The translations under genes and the position numbers were made by a program. Of a stretch of 64,000 nt of DNA, positions 1 to 8,891 are shown one piece after another; position 1 is the stretch's first letter; each line of letters starts with the position of its first letter. This DNA is from Multivorans sp965232105. Lineage in GTDB: Bacteria > Acidobacteriota > Thermoanaerobaculia > Multivoradales > Multivoraceae. The notes under the pieces are model-generated. The model did not search any database. It was not told the origin of the DNA and saw only the letters and a program-made list of their open reading frames with translations. The stretch is from positions 1,736,001 through 1,800,000 of the forward strand of contig OZ246956.1 in the NCBI GenBank assembly GCA_965232105.1, written 5' to 3'.

Positions 1-1
1 C

Positions 2-817
2 CTCGTCTCGGACGATCTCGACGTGGACGAGAACGGCGACTTCGTGCTGACGCTTAGCTCCGTGCGGGCCGAAGGGGATTGGCTCAAGCTGGAACCGGAC
101 GCGTACATCGTCGTCATCCGGCGCCTGGTCTCGGACTGGGAGCAGACCGACGAGGGTCCATGGGAGGTCGTCAACCTGACCACGCTGGGAACCGGCGCTC
201 CCCGCCCGACGCCCGAGTCGGTCGCCCGGACGCTCGATGACGCGGCGACGCAAACCCGCTCCCTGCGAGAGCTGCTGACCCTCGTGCATCGCGTCACGTT
301 CCAGCTCGCGCTCAGGCCCAACAGGGTCTCGCAACCCGCCGAGGCCGATCCGAACCTGCCGATGGCCGACGCCTTCCAGGCCGCTTCCCGTGGCTACTTC
401 CGGCTGGAAGAGGATGAGGCCCTGCTGGTCGACGTGCCGGTCGCCGACTGCCGGTACACGAACATCCAGCTCGCCAACCCGTGGATGGAGTCGCTCGACT
501 ATGCGAGCCACCAGTCGAGCCTGAATCACCGCACCGCGCAGGCGGACGCCGACGGCCGCGTGCGCTACGTGATCAGCCGCCGGGATCCCGGCGTCCAGAA
601 CTGGCTGGATACCGCCGGCTGGGCCGAGGGGTCGCTCTGTGCCCGGTGGACGTACTGCACCCAGTATCCGACCGGGATTTCAGCGCGGCTAGTGAAGCTG
701 GACGAACTCGACAGCCACCTGCCTCCCGAAACGATGAGGGTCGATCCGGCGGAACGCGCGCGGATCGTGGCGGCCCGGCAGGCAGCGATCAGCCGACGCT
801 ACGCCGGCGGCTCGTAG
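2..817 (+). CDS. DUF1214-like protein, 5' end outside the window
   Basis: The reading frame is open to the first base of the window, so this is probably the C-terminal part of a longer gene; a GTG at 23 is the first possible start inside the window. The C-terminal 120 residues contain a pattern I associate with DUF1214 proteins: a region about an amino-acid pair 'NPWMESLDY', then 'SRRDPGVQNWLDTAG' and a final Arg-Trp. DUF1214 proteins are widespread, often paired with DUF1254, and have no firmly established reaction. No signal peptide or membrane segment can be judged because the N-terminus is missing. The gene converges on the minus-strand DUF1501 gene, with a short copy of a dispersed GC-rich repeat just after its stop. 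The family call rests on motif recollection and is moderate. Confidence 0.6.
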   Translation, partial: LVSDDLDVDENGDFVLTLSSVRAEGDWLKLEPDAYIVVIRRLVSDWEQTDEGPWEVVNLTTLGTGAPRPTPESVARTLDDAATQTRSLRELLTLVHRVTFQLALRPNRVSQPAEADPNLPMADAFQAASRGYFRLEEDEALLVDVPVADCRYTNIQLANPWMESLDYASHQSSLNHRTAQADADGRVRYVISRRDPGVQNWLDTAGWAEGSLCARWTYCTQYPTGISARLVKLDELDSHLPPETMRVDPAERARIVAARQAAISRRYAGGS

Positions 818-820
818 GAG

Positions 821-834
821 CCGGCGCACCCAGT
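821..834 (-). repeat. Short copy of dispersed repeat (ACTGGGTGCGCCGG)
   Basis: This 14-base word is the reverse complement of a 16-base word, ACTGGGTGCGCCGGCC, that recurs in intergenic gaps of this window. It lies between two convergent genes, in the 41-base gap after the first stop codon. Confidence 0.6.
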
Positions 835-858
835 GGCTTCTGACCCTCTGCCGCGCCT

Positions 859-2325
859 TCAGGCGAGGACTTCCTTGACCACCCGCGCCTTTTCGACGCC
901 GGTCAGCCGCGCGTCCAGGCCCTGGTGCCGGTGCGTGAAGCGCTCGTGGTCGATGCCGAACAGGTGGAGCACCGTTGCCTGGAAGTCGTGGACGTGGACC
1001 GGATCCTTGACGATGTTGTACGAGAAGTCGTCCGTCTCGCCGTGGACGACGCCGCCCTTCACACCGCCGCCGGCCATCCAGATGCTGTAGCAGCGGGGAT
1101 GGTGGTCGCGGCCGTAGTCGTCGGCGGTGAGGGCTCCCTGGGAGTAGATCGTGCGGCCGAACTCGCCGCCCCAGATGACCAGGGTTTCATCGAACAGGCC
1201 GCGTTCCTTCAGGTCCTGAATCAGGGCCCAGGCCGCCCGGTCGACGTCGCGGGCCTGCGCCGGCAGCACGGTCGGCAGGACGCGGTGGACGTCCCAGCCC
1301 CGGTGGTAGATCTGGACGAATCGGACCCCGCGTTCGACGAGGCGTCGCGCCATCAGGGCCGCGTTCTGGAACTTGCCGGGCTGCCGCGCTTCCTCGCCCC
1401 AGCGTTCCCAGGTGCTCTCGGGCTCGCTCGCCAGATCGGCCATCTCGGGGACCGAGGACTGCATGCGGAAGGCCATCTCGTACTGCTCGATCCGGGCCAG
1501 GGTCTCCGGATCGCCGACCTGCGCATGGCGCAGTTGGTTCAGCTCGCTCATCCCGTCGAGCACGCGTCGGCGGACGGCGGGCGACACGCCCTGCGGATCC
1601 TTGAGGTAGAGCACGGGTTCGTCGCCGGTCTGGAGGCCGACGCCGGCGTGCTCAGGTGACAGGAATCCGGCGCTCCAGAGCTTCGCCGAGATCGCCTGGA
1701 GGCCCGCCGCGGGATGGCTGCGTTCCGCGTTCATCACGACGAAGGTCGGCAGGTCCTCGTTCATGCTGCCGAGGCCGTAGGCGAACCAGGATCCGATGCA
1801 CGGCCGGCCCGGGATCTGCTGGCCGGTCTGGATGAAGGTGATGCCCGGCTCGTGGTTGATCGCGTCCGTGTGCATCGAGCGGATGATCGCGATGTCGTCC
1901 GCCATGCTCGCGGTGTGGGGCAGGAGCTCGGAGAACCAGGCGCCGTTCCCGCCGTGCTGCGAGAACTCGAAAACGGACGGCGCGATGGGGAAGCGCGACT
2001 GCCCGGAGGTCATCGTCGTCAGGCGCTGTCCCTGGCGGATCGAGTCGGGCAGGTCCTGGTCGAAGTACTCCTTCATCTTCGGCTTGTAGTCGAGCAGGTC
2101 CATCTGCGGGGGCGCGCCCATCATGTGGAGGTAGATGCACTGCTTCGCCTTCGGCGCGAAGTGCGGCAGATCGGGCAGGCCGCCGAAACGGTCCCGGGCT
2201 GCGGGGAGGGCGAAGGCGTCCTCGGCGAACAGGCTGGCCAGCGCCAGGCCGCCGATGCCGCGAGCGGCGGCGCCGAAGAACTGTCGCCTCGTTTCGGCTC
2301 GAACGGTTTCCTTGAGTGGGTCCAT
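859..2325 (-). CDS. DUF1501 secreted protein with Tat signal
   Basis: The 488-residue product starts with a twin-arginine signal (R13-R14 in 'TRRQFFGAAARG', then an Ala-rich hydrophobic stretch), so export in folded form through Tat is likely. The body fits the DUF1501 family, sulfatase-fold relatives that are very common in Planctomycetes and related phyla, nearly always next to a DUF1549/DUF1553 gene as here. 'MMGAPPQMDLLDYKPKM' near residue 70 and a 'GGEFGRT' stretch near residue 390 are typical. The substrate is unknown; a role in degrading complex carbon, coupled with the cytochrome-bearing neighbour, is inference. An AGGAG ribosome site 6 bases before the ATG supports the start. Only 19 bases separate it from the upstream gene, so the two are probably one operon. 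Confidence 0.9.
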   Translation of the reverse strand: MDPLKETVRAETRRQFFGAAARGIGGLALASLFAEDAFALPAARDRFGGLPDLPHFAPKAKQCIYLHMMGAPPQMDLLDYKPKMKEYFDQDLPDSIRQGQRLTTMTSGQSRFPIAPSVFEFSQHGGNGAWFSELLPHTASMADDIAIIRSMHTDAINHEPGITFIQTGQQIPGRPCIGSWFAYGLGSMNEDLPTFVVMNAERSHPAAGLQAISAKLWSAGFLSPEHAGVGLQTGDEPVLYLKDPQGVSPAVRRRVLDGMSELNQLRHAQVGDPETLARIEQYEMAFRMQSSVPEMADLASEPESTWERWGEEARQPGKFQNAALMARRLVERGVRFVQIYHRGWDVHRVLPTVLPAQARDVDRAAWALIQDLKERGLFDETLVIWGGEFGRTIYSQGALTADDYGRDHHPRCYSIWMAGGGVKGGVVHGETDDFSYNIVKDPVHVHDFQATVLHLFGIDHERFTHRHQGLDARLTGVEKARVVKEVLA

Positions 2326-2344
2326 CTTCGGCTCCTCGCAGCAG

Positions 2345-5300
2345 CTACTTGTTCAGGGCCTCGTCCAGGTTCATCAATTGGCTTGCCAGCATTGTCCACG
2401 CCGCCGACTCGTCGGCGGCCAATGCGGCGTCGTGGGCAGACTCGCCGACGTCGACGAGCTCGCTGGCTGCCGCCTGATCGGCGCGGTAGAGGTCGATCAG
2501 GCCGTCGTACGTCCGGCGGGCGACAGCCCTCTCGGAGTCGTCGAAGGGCCGGGACAGGAGCCGGGTCGTGACGTAGTCGAGCCGGCGGTCGAAGTCGTCC
2601 CCGGCTTCCCGCATCGCCCGCTGCGCAAGGTAGCGCGACGCCTCGACGAACTGGGTGTCGTTCATCGTGACCAGCGCCTGGAGCGGCGTGTTCGTCCGCT
2701 CGCGGCGGACGACCGAATGCTCGCGGTTGCCGGCATCGAAGATCGTCATCGACGGCGGCGGCGCGGCGCGCTTCCAGAACGTGTAGAGACTGCGCCGGTA
2801 GAGCTTGTCCCCCGAGTCTCTCCGGTAGCGGGCCGTGTTGCTCGAGTTCATCGCCACCCGTTCCCAGTGCCCTTCCGGCTGGTACGGCTTGACGCTGGGT
2901 CCGCCGATCGTGCGCACGAGGAGGCCGCTGGCGGCGAGCGCCGTGTCCCGAACCATCTCCGCGTCCATCCGGAAGCGGGGGCCGCGCGAGAGCAGCCGGT
3001 TGTCCGGGTCCTGCTCCAGCTTGTCCGGCGTCAGGGTGGCGGCCTGCCGGTAGGTCGACGACGTGACCAGCCGGCGGAAGAAGTCCTTGACGTCCCATCC
3101 GGAGTCGCGGAACTCCGTCGCCAGGTAGTCGAAGAGCTCGGGGTGCGACGGCACGTCGCCCTGGGCTCCGAAGTCCTCGCTCGTGGTGACGAGCCCGGTG
3201 CCGAACACCTGCTGCCAGAAGCGGTTGACGGTGACGCGGGCCATCAGCGGGTTCGTCTCATGGGCGAGCCAGTGGGCGAGACCCAGCCGGTTGCGGGGGA
3301 GGTCCTCCGGCATCGGCGGCAAGGCGGCGGGGGTCCCCGCGAGGACGCGCTCGCGCGGCTGGTCGTACATGCCCCTGTAGAGGACGTGCGCCGCTGCTTC
3401 GCTGCCGGGAAGCTCCTGCATGACGTGGGTCACCGTGCCGTGGCGGCGCAGCTCGCGCCACTCGGCGTCGATCTCTAGTCTGCGCGCGGAGAGCCGGCGG
3501 TACTCCTCGTCGTTCGTGTTCGCGTAGCTCAGCAGGAGGCTCCGGCGCTCATCGGCGGTCAGCTCTTCGAGGGCCTTCGCGGCGGCGGTCCGGATAGCGC
3601 TCCAATTCGAAAGAACCGAGGCCTCCTCCACGGACAGGACGCGATCGAAGACGCGCACGTCGGCGATGCCGCCGCCGGAGAAGTACTGGGCGCTGCCCTC
3701 CGTTCGCCGGTCGTGGCGGCCGAGGTAGAAGGGCCGGTCGGTGAGGATGCTGCCTTCGACCCGGGTGAAGAACTCGCTGCCCTGTTCGGCGACCCGGTCG
3801 CCGTCGCGGTAGATGTGCAGCCCGCCGCGCTCGCCGGAGCCGTCGTGGGTCAAGACGACGTGGGTCCACTCGCCGGGTGTCAGGCGCTGCGTGTTGTTCG
3901 GGTTGATCGAGATGCTCGTCGCCCCTCTGCCCGGGCCGGCACGATCGCCCCTGAGCCGAAAACTCAGTTCGCGCGCGCCGAGCGTGACCTGCCAGCCGCG
4001 GTCGGCGTCGTGGGGGTCGCTCTGGCTGGCGACGGTGTAGCTGCCCTCGGCCTTGGGCATGTAGATCCACATCGCGAGCGAGAAGGGCGTGTCGGTGTCG
4101 ATCTCGAGTGGCGGCAGTTCGGCCGACGCCTTGTCGTCGAACAGCAGGGCCGGCAGACCGTTGGGGCCGGGCTCGGTGCGGACCTCGCCATGAAGCGAGA
4201 TCGGCTTTCGCCTGCCGCCTGTGATCACGGCGGGTTCGGCGCTCCCGTCGAGATCGAGACGGAGAAGCTCGGCGTCGGCGCCGAGCGGCGCGTCGAGTGC
4301 GCGGTGCGCGTCGCTCGCCAGCCAGTCCGCGAAGGCCGGCTCGACCTCGCCGAGTCTCTCCGCCAGCGCGTCTTCGATCTCGCCGACTTCCTCGCGCAAC
4401 CGGTACCAGGTGTCCCGGTCGTCGTCGCGCGGCACGACCAGGGTCGGCGGCGGGTCGGAGATGTTGCCGTCCATCACGTACTGCGTCGTGTTGCGGAAGA
4501 ACGCGGTCAGCGCGTAGAACTCACGCTGGCTGATCGGGTCGAACTTGTGGTCGTGGCAGGTCGCGCAGCCGACGGTCAGGCCCATGAACACGCTGCCGAT
4601 CGTTTCGGCCCGGTCCTTGGCGTAGATCGCCTCGTACTCCTCGATCACCACGCCGCCCTCGTTCGTCGTGATGTTGTTGCGCTGGAACCCGGTGGCGATC
4701 AACTGGTCGAGAGTCGGCTCCGGCAGCAGGTCGCCGGCGATCTGGTCGAGCGTGAACTCGTCGAACGGCTGGTTCCGGTTGAACGCCTCGATCACCCAGT
4801 CGCGGTAGGCGTACATCTCCCGGTAGTTGTCGTTGTGGATGCCGTGGGTGTCGCCGTAGCGCGCCGCGTCCAGCCAGTAGCGGGCGCGGTGCTCGCCCCA
4901 GTGGGGTGAGGCGAGGAGACGGTCGACGAGCCGCTCGTAGGCGCCGTCTTCCGTGTCGGAGACGAAGGTCGCCAGCGTGCCGGGGTCGGGTGGCAGGCCG
5001 GTCAGGTCGAGGGCGACGCGGCGGGCCAGCGTGCGGCGGTCGGCCTCCTCGGCCGGGGTGAGTTCCTTCGCTTGAAGGCGCGCCAGCACGAAGCGGTCCA
5101 GCGGATCGCGCGCCCAGGCCTCGTCGTCGACATCAGGCGGCGTCGGCCGATCGATCGCCGCGAACGACCAGTGCTCGTCCCACGGCGCGCCCTGCTCGAT
5201 CCAGCGGGTCAGGGTCTCGACCTGCTCGCCGGAGAGCGTCTTCTGCGACACCTCCGGCGGCATTCGCCGTAGTGGGTCCGTGTGGTTGATGCGCTCGACC

Positions 5301-5593
5301 AGCAGGCTCGCGTCGATATCTCCTGGGACGACGGCGGGATCGCGCGGCCGGTTGCTTCGGCCCGCCGGAGGCCGCGGGCTGAACGCACCGTCGCGGGTGT
5401 CGAGCCTCAGGTCCGCCTCCCGGGTCGCCTCGTCGGGCCCGTGGCAGGCAAAGCAGTTGTCGGAGAGGATCGGCCGGACGTCGCGCTGGAAGTCGACGGC
5501 GGGCGTCGGCTCGGCGGCGGCCCACAGCGAGGCCGTGGAGCTGCAGGCGATCGCCAGCGTTGTCAGGAACAGGCGGGACGCTTTGTGAAGCAT
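2345..5593 (-). CDS. PSCyt1/DUF1549-LamG-DUF1553 (PSD1) secreted cytochrome-type protein
   Basis: This 1082-residue protein has an N-terminal signal peptide ending near residue 27 and a haem c-binding CxxCH (C47-C50-H51) in a PSCyt1 module. The DUF1549 region follows, with a second Cys-x-x-Cys-His near residue 345 in a conserved 'CHDHKFDP' setting. A LamG/concanavalin-like segment lies at about 480-650, and a C-terminal DUF1553 (PSD1) region at about 770-1030. This order is known from planctomycete-type proteins. It is probably exported and membrane- or periplasm-bound. It is the first gene of a two-gene unit with the DUF1501 gene downstream. The cytochrome motif suggests electron transfer during oxidative breakdown of a polymer, but that is inference. 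Its 5' end abuts a decayed DUF924 fragment on the other strand, marking a likely rearrangement point. Confidence 0.92.
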   Translation of the reverse strand: MLHKASRLFLTTLAIACSSTASLWAAAEPTPAVDFQRDVRPILSDNCFACHGPDEATREADLRLDTRDGAFSPRPPAGRSNRPRDPAVVPGDIDASLLVERINHTDPLRRMPPEVSQKTLSGEQVETLTRWIEQGAPWDEHWSFAAIDRPTPPDVDDEAWARDPLDRFVLARLQAKELTPAEEADRRTLARRVALDLTGLPPDPGTLATFVSDTEDGAYERLVDRLLASPHWGEHRARYWLDAARYGDTHGIHNDNYREMYAYRDWVIEAFNRNQPFDEFTLDQIAGDLLPEPTLDQLIATGFQRNNITTNEGGVVIEEYEAIYAKDRAETIGSVFMGLTVGCATCHDHKFDPISQREFYALTAFFRNTTQYVMDGNISDPPPTLVVPRDDDRDTWYRLREEVGEIEDALAERLGEVEPAFADWLASDAHRALDAPLGADAELLRLDLDGSAEPAVITGGRRKPISLHGEVRTEPGPNGLPALLFDDKASAELPPLEIDTDTPFSLAMWIYMPKAEGSYTVASQSDPHDADRGWQVTLGARELSFRLRGDRAGPGRGATSISINPNNTQRLTPGEWTHVVLTHDGSGERGGLHIYRDGDRVAEQGSEFFTRVEGSILTDRPFYLGRHDRRTEGSAQYFSGGGIADVRVFDRVLSVEEASVLSNWSAIRTAAAKALEELTADERRSLLLSYANTNDEEYRRLSARRLEIDAEWRELRRHGTVTHVMQELPGSEAAAHVLYRGMYDQPRERVLAGTPAALPPMPEDLPRNRLGLAHWLAHETNPLMARVTVNRFWQQVFGTGLVTTSEDFGAQGDVPSHPELFDYLATEFRDSGWDVKDFFRRLVTSSTYRQAATLTPDKLEQDPDNRLLSRGPRFRMDAEMVRDTALAASGLLVRTIGGPSVKPYQPEGHWERVAMNSSNTARYRRDSGDKLYRRSLYTFWKRAAPPPSMTIFDAGNREHSVVRRERTNTPLQALVTMNDTQFVEASRYLAQRAMREAGDDFDRRLDYVTTRLLSRPFDDSERAVARRTYDGLIDLYRADQAAASELVDVGESAHDAALAADESAAWTMLASQLMNLDEALNK

Positions 5594-5603
5594 GGGTCAG
5601 TAG

Positions 5604-5759
5604 AGGATAAACCACGATCCGGAGTTCCTCGACTACGAGCGGCGGCACAAGGCGATCATCGATCGCTTTGGGCGCTATCCGCACCGCAACCGTGTCCTCG
5701 GCCGCGCTTCGAGTGAGGAGGAGATCGCCTTCCTGCGGGAGCCCGGTTCGTCGTTTTGA
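5604..5759 (+). pseudogene. C-terminal remnant of a DUF924 gene
   Basis: In the frame after an in-frame TAG at 5601-5603, 51 codons read through to TGA at 5757-5759. The peptide contains 'RFGRYPHRNRVLGR' followed by 'EEIAFLREPGSSF', which is the usual extreme C-terminus of DUF924 proteins (normally about 180-200 residues). No start codon and no N-terminal three quarters are present. The remnant begins about 10 bases beyond the start codon of the minus-strand DUF1553 gene, so the rest of the gene was probably lost when that gene pair arrived or when this segment was rearranged. Motif recognition is by eye. Confidence 0.75.
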
Positions 5760-5849
5760 AGTGCGGCTTGGTGGCCTGTGGACCGGCGAGGCGATCGCGT
5801 AGTACGTTGCAGGTGATTGACGGATGACGATGTGTTCGGGACGGATCTC

Positions 5850-6350
5850 GTGAGGGCTCTTCTAGCGGCGGTTGGGGCCGCGGTTCTATTCCTTGTGTCG
5901 GGACTGGCTTGCTCGACGGCCGTGGTCACGGCGCCGCCGTCCGTTCCCGTCGAGGCGCCGCCCGGCGCAGAGCCAGAGCCGGCGCCAGCCGCTCCGCCGA
6001 CCTCCGTTCTCGACGGCATCTTCACCGAGGCGCAAGCCGCGCGCGGCCGGGCCGCCTACGACGCGCACTGCGCCGAGTGCCACGGCGAGGAGCTGCGCGG
6101 TGACGAGATGGCTCCGGGCCTGACCGGGGTGGCGTTCCGATTCCGCTGGCGCGGGCTGAAGGTGGCCGACATCTACGACAGTGTCCAGTCGACCATGCCG
6201 CCGGAAGAACCCGCGACGCTCGGCGATCAGCCGTACATCGACATCGTCGCCTTCCTGTTGAGCGCGAACGGGTACCCGACCGGCGACCGGGAGCTGGCCG
6301 CGGACTCCAAGTTGTTGAAGGGAGTTGCGGTCGAGCGGATGCCTCCGTAG
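5850..6350 (+). CDS. Small secreted c-type cytochrome
   Basis: The product is about 166 residues from a GTG at 5850; a TTG at 5817 would add 11 residues before the signal sequence. A hydrophobic signal ends in 'SGLACS', which might be a lipobox although the -3 residue is Gly. A Pro/Ala/Glu-rich linker of about 35 residues follows, then a single haem c domain. Haem binding is shown by C74-x-x-C77-H78, and a Met near residue 116 in 'STMPPEEP' is the likely distal ligand. This is a class I cytochrome, probably anchored on the periplasmic side as an electron carrier. It precedes a TonB-dependent receptor and lies two genes from a PQQ dehydrogenase, for which it could accept electrons, though that partnership is inference. 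Confidence 0.85.
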   Translation: MRALLAAVGAAVLFLVSGLACSTAVVTAPPSVPVEAPPGAEPEPAPAAPPTSVLDGIFTEAQAARGRAAYDAHCAECHGEELRGDEMAPGLTGVAFRFRWRGLKVADIYDSVQSTMPPEEPATLGDQPYIDIVAFLLSANGYPTGDRELAADSKLLKGVAVERMPP

Positions 6351-6443
6351 GGTAAGCGGCCCCTTGGCGCGCCGACCCCGACTGGAGCTTTGGGAAACGG
6401 CGCGGCAGCTCCCAACGATCCACGGGTTGGAGGTGTGAGGACG

Positions 6444-8888
6444 ATGAGTGGCCCTGGACCCACTAGCTTCTTTTTCGCGCCCAGGCGGCAGGTGGTCGCC
6501 GGGCTGTTCCTTGGTCTTTGCTTCGGCCTGCACGTCCAGGCGGGCGCCCAGGAAGCCGGTTCGATTGCCGGAACGGTGGTCGCGGGCGAGGACGGGCGCG
6601 CCGTTGCCGAGGCGTTCGTCCAGGTCGAGGGGGCGGCGGCCTCCGCGACAACCAACGCGGTCGGCCGGTTCGAGATTGCCGGCGTGCCGCCGGGCGCAGC
6701 GACGCTGACCGTCCGGGCGCCCGGCTACCTCGAGTTGCAGGTCCCGGACGTCCAGGTGGCCGCGGGCTCCGCGGCGACCGTGACCGTCGAGCTGGCTGCC
6801 ACGCCGAACTTTCTGGAACGCGTCCAGGTCACGGCGAGCAAGGCGCCGCTCAGCGTCGGCGAGATCGCGGCGCAGGCAGACATCGTCGAGCGGTCGGCGA
6901 TCGACGAGCGGGGAGACCAGCGGCTGACGCAGGCGATCTCCCACGTTCCCGGCGTGATCGTGAGCACCCAGGCGGGTTCGTTCGAGTCCGTCATGCTGCG
7001 CGGGCTTCCGCGCGGCGGCAACGAGTTCACGAACACGCTGCTGCTCGTCGACGGCGTGCCGCAGACGGACTCGCGGAACAGCTCGCGGGTCATCAACCTG
7101 CCGATCCACGACGCCGACAGCATCGAGGTCGTGCGCGGGCCGAACTCGGCGCTCTACGGGCGGACCGCCATCGGCGGCGCGGTGAACGTCCGCACGGGCG
7201 AGCCGACGGCCGAGACCCGCTACGGGCTTGATGTGACCGGCGGCGACTTCGACTACTTCAAGGGAGCGGCCCGGGCGTCGGGTCCGGTCGGCGACTGGGG
7301 CGGCTACTTCGTGTCCGCGTCGAGCGAGCAGAACACGGGCTTCTACACCGGGACGTCGGACTTCGAAGTCGACCAGACGTCGATCTTCGGCAAGCTGACC
7401 TTCGTGGCCGACGCGAAGTCGTTCGGCAAGGTGAGCGTGAACCGGGTCAGGTCCGCTCAGAGCCTGCCGACGAACGTTCCCGTCATCGGCGACCGGTTCC
7501 TCAGCGACATCGACCCGCGCTTCGACCGGTTGTCCGACCTGAACGTTCCCGGCACGAACTACCGGCAGAAGGAAGATCGCTTCACCGCGAACTACACGCG
7601 GCAGCTCACGGACCGGGTCGGCTGGGTCAACGTTGTGGGCTTCCGTGAGATCCAGTACAAGTTCATCGACTCGGGCGACATCACCGGCGCCCCCTTCGAT
7701 CTGGCCGCCAACACGCTCACCCAGTATCCGTTCGAACTGCAGACGGACGAGGACATCTTCTACGGCGAATCGCGGATCGAGAGCGACTTGTCGGCCGGTG
7801 ACTTCGACATGTCCCTGATGGTCGGCGGTTCGTACGAGCGGACCACCGGCTTCGGCGCCGGCAACCTGATGTACACGGACGCGGACACCTTCGGGTGGCC
7901 GCTCGACTACCTGAATCCCGTCCATCCGCTCCGGTCCGAGTGGGAGTTCTTCCGGTTCGGCGGCAACGACTACAACCTGGGCGTCACCGGCTTCTTCGGA
8001 CAGTGGGGCGTCGAGCCGACGGATCGGCTGATGTTGACGGCCGGCGGCCGCTACGACCGGCTGGATCTCGAGAACACGTTGACCTTCCGGGACGGCGACC
8101 CCGTGGTGGAAGACAGCTTCGACGCCTTCAGCCCGAAGTTCGGCGCGATCGTGAAGCTGCTGCCCGACGGCGCCCGTGCCAGCGTGAATCTCTACGCGCA
8201 GTATTCCGAGGCGTTCCTGCCGCCACGCCGTCCGAGCGGTCTTCGACCCGGCGACGACGAGATCGAGCTCAACCCGGAGGACATCGACAACTTCGAGATC
8301 GGGATCAAGAGCAGCCTTCTCGACGGCCGGCTTTCGCTCGAGGGCACCTGGTTCGACATGACGCGCGACGGCATCGTGCACAGCGTCCGGCAGGGACCGT
8401 TCTTCGTCCCGACGAACGCGGGCGAGCACGAGTACACGGGCTTCGAGCTGGGGGCGCGCTATGCGGCGTCGTCGCGGTTTGCGCTATACGCGAACGCGGC
8501 TCTGTACGACAACCGCTTCGGCGACTTCCGGATCGAGAGCTCCGGCGGGGTCACCGACCTGTCCGGCAACCGCCTGCCGATCGCGCCGGACCAGGTCTTG
8601 GGTGGCGGCGTCGAGTTCTCACCGGCCGACGCCTGGAAGGTCCGCGTCGACGTCAAGCACGTCGGCGACGTGGCGGTCGATCAGGGCAACACGTTCGAAC
8701 TCGACCCCTACACGCTGCTGGACGCCGCCGTGTCGTGGTGGCTGAACGACCTCGTCCGCCTCACCCTGTCGGCGCACAACCTGCTCGACGAGGAGTACTA
8801 CTGGAACGGCGACACCTCGCGGGCGGAGTCGGCGGATCCGGGTTCGCCGCGGCAGGTGCTCCTGGGCGCCTCTTTCTCCTTCCGCTAG
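6444..8888 (+). CDS. TonB-dependent receptor with N-terminal carboxypeptidase-regulatory domain
   Basis: The ATG at 6444 follows a purine-rich GGAGG-like site and opens a signal peptide ending in 'VQAGAQ'; an earlier TTG at 6390 is less likely. Residues about 35-115 form a carboxypeptidase regulatory-like domain ('GSIAGTVV', 'GRFEIAGVPPG'). A plug domain follows ('VTASKAPLSVGEIAAQ', 'VEVVRGPNSALYGRTAIGG'-like motif), then a long beta-barrel ending in the terminal aromatic motif 'ASFSFR'. Its length of 814 residues is ordinary for the family. Such outer-membrane receptors use TonB energy to import ligands such as chelated metals, glycans or cofactors; the ligand here cannot be read from sequence. 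It sits between a cytochrome gene and a convergent PQQ dehydrogenase with 3 bases between stops. Confidence 0.93.
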   Translation: MSGPGPTSFFFAPRRQVVAGLFLGLCFGLHVQAGAQEAGSIAGTVVAGEDGRAVAEAFVQVEGAAASATTNAVGRFEIAGVPPGAATLTVRAPGYLELQVPDVQVAAGSAATVTVELAATPNFLERVQVTASKAPLSVGEIAAQADIVERSAIDERGDQRLTQAISHVPGVIVSTQAGSFESVMLRGLPRGGNEFTNTLLLVDGVPQTDSRNSSRVINLPIHDADSIEVVRGPNSALYGRTAIGGAVNVRTGEPTAETRYGLDVTGGDFDYFKGAARASGPVGDWGGYFVSASSEQNTGFYTGTSDFEVDQTSIFGKLTFVADAKSFGKVSVNRVRSAQSLPTNVPVIGDRFLSDIDPRFDRLSDLNVPGTNYRQKEDRFTANYTRQLTDRVGWVNVVGFREIQYKFIDSGDITGAPFDLAANTLTQYPFELQTDEDIFYGESRIESDLSAGDFDMSLMVGGSYERTTGFGAGNLMYTDADTFGWPLDYLNPVHPLRSEWEFFRFGGNDYNLGVTGFFGQWGVEPTDRLMLTAGGRYDRLDLENTLTFRDGDPVVEDSFDAFSPKFGAIVKLLPDGARASVNLYAQYSEAFLPPRRPSGLRPGDDEIELNPEDIDNFEIGIKSSLLDGRLSLEGTWFDMTRDGIVHSVRQGPFFVPTNAGEHEYTGFELGARYAASSRFALYANAALYDNRFGDFRIESSGGVTDLSGNRLPIAPDQVLGGGVEFSPADAWKVRVDVKHVGDVAVDQGNTFELDPYTLLDAAVSWWLNDLVRLTLSAHNLLDEEYYWNGDTSRAESADPGSPRQVLLGASFSFR

Positions 8889-8891
8889 CTA

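Noticed and set aside
5886..8429. A minus-strand frame of 847 codons opposite the cytochrome and receptor genes
   Set aside because: Its codons mirror the conserved plus-strand genes. It has low-complexity Val/Arg/Asp-rich sequence and no recognisable domain.
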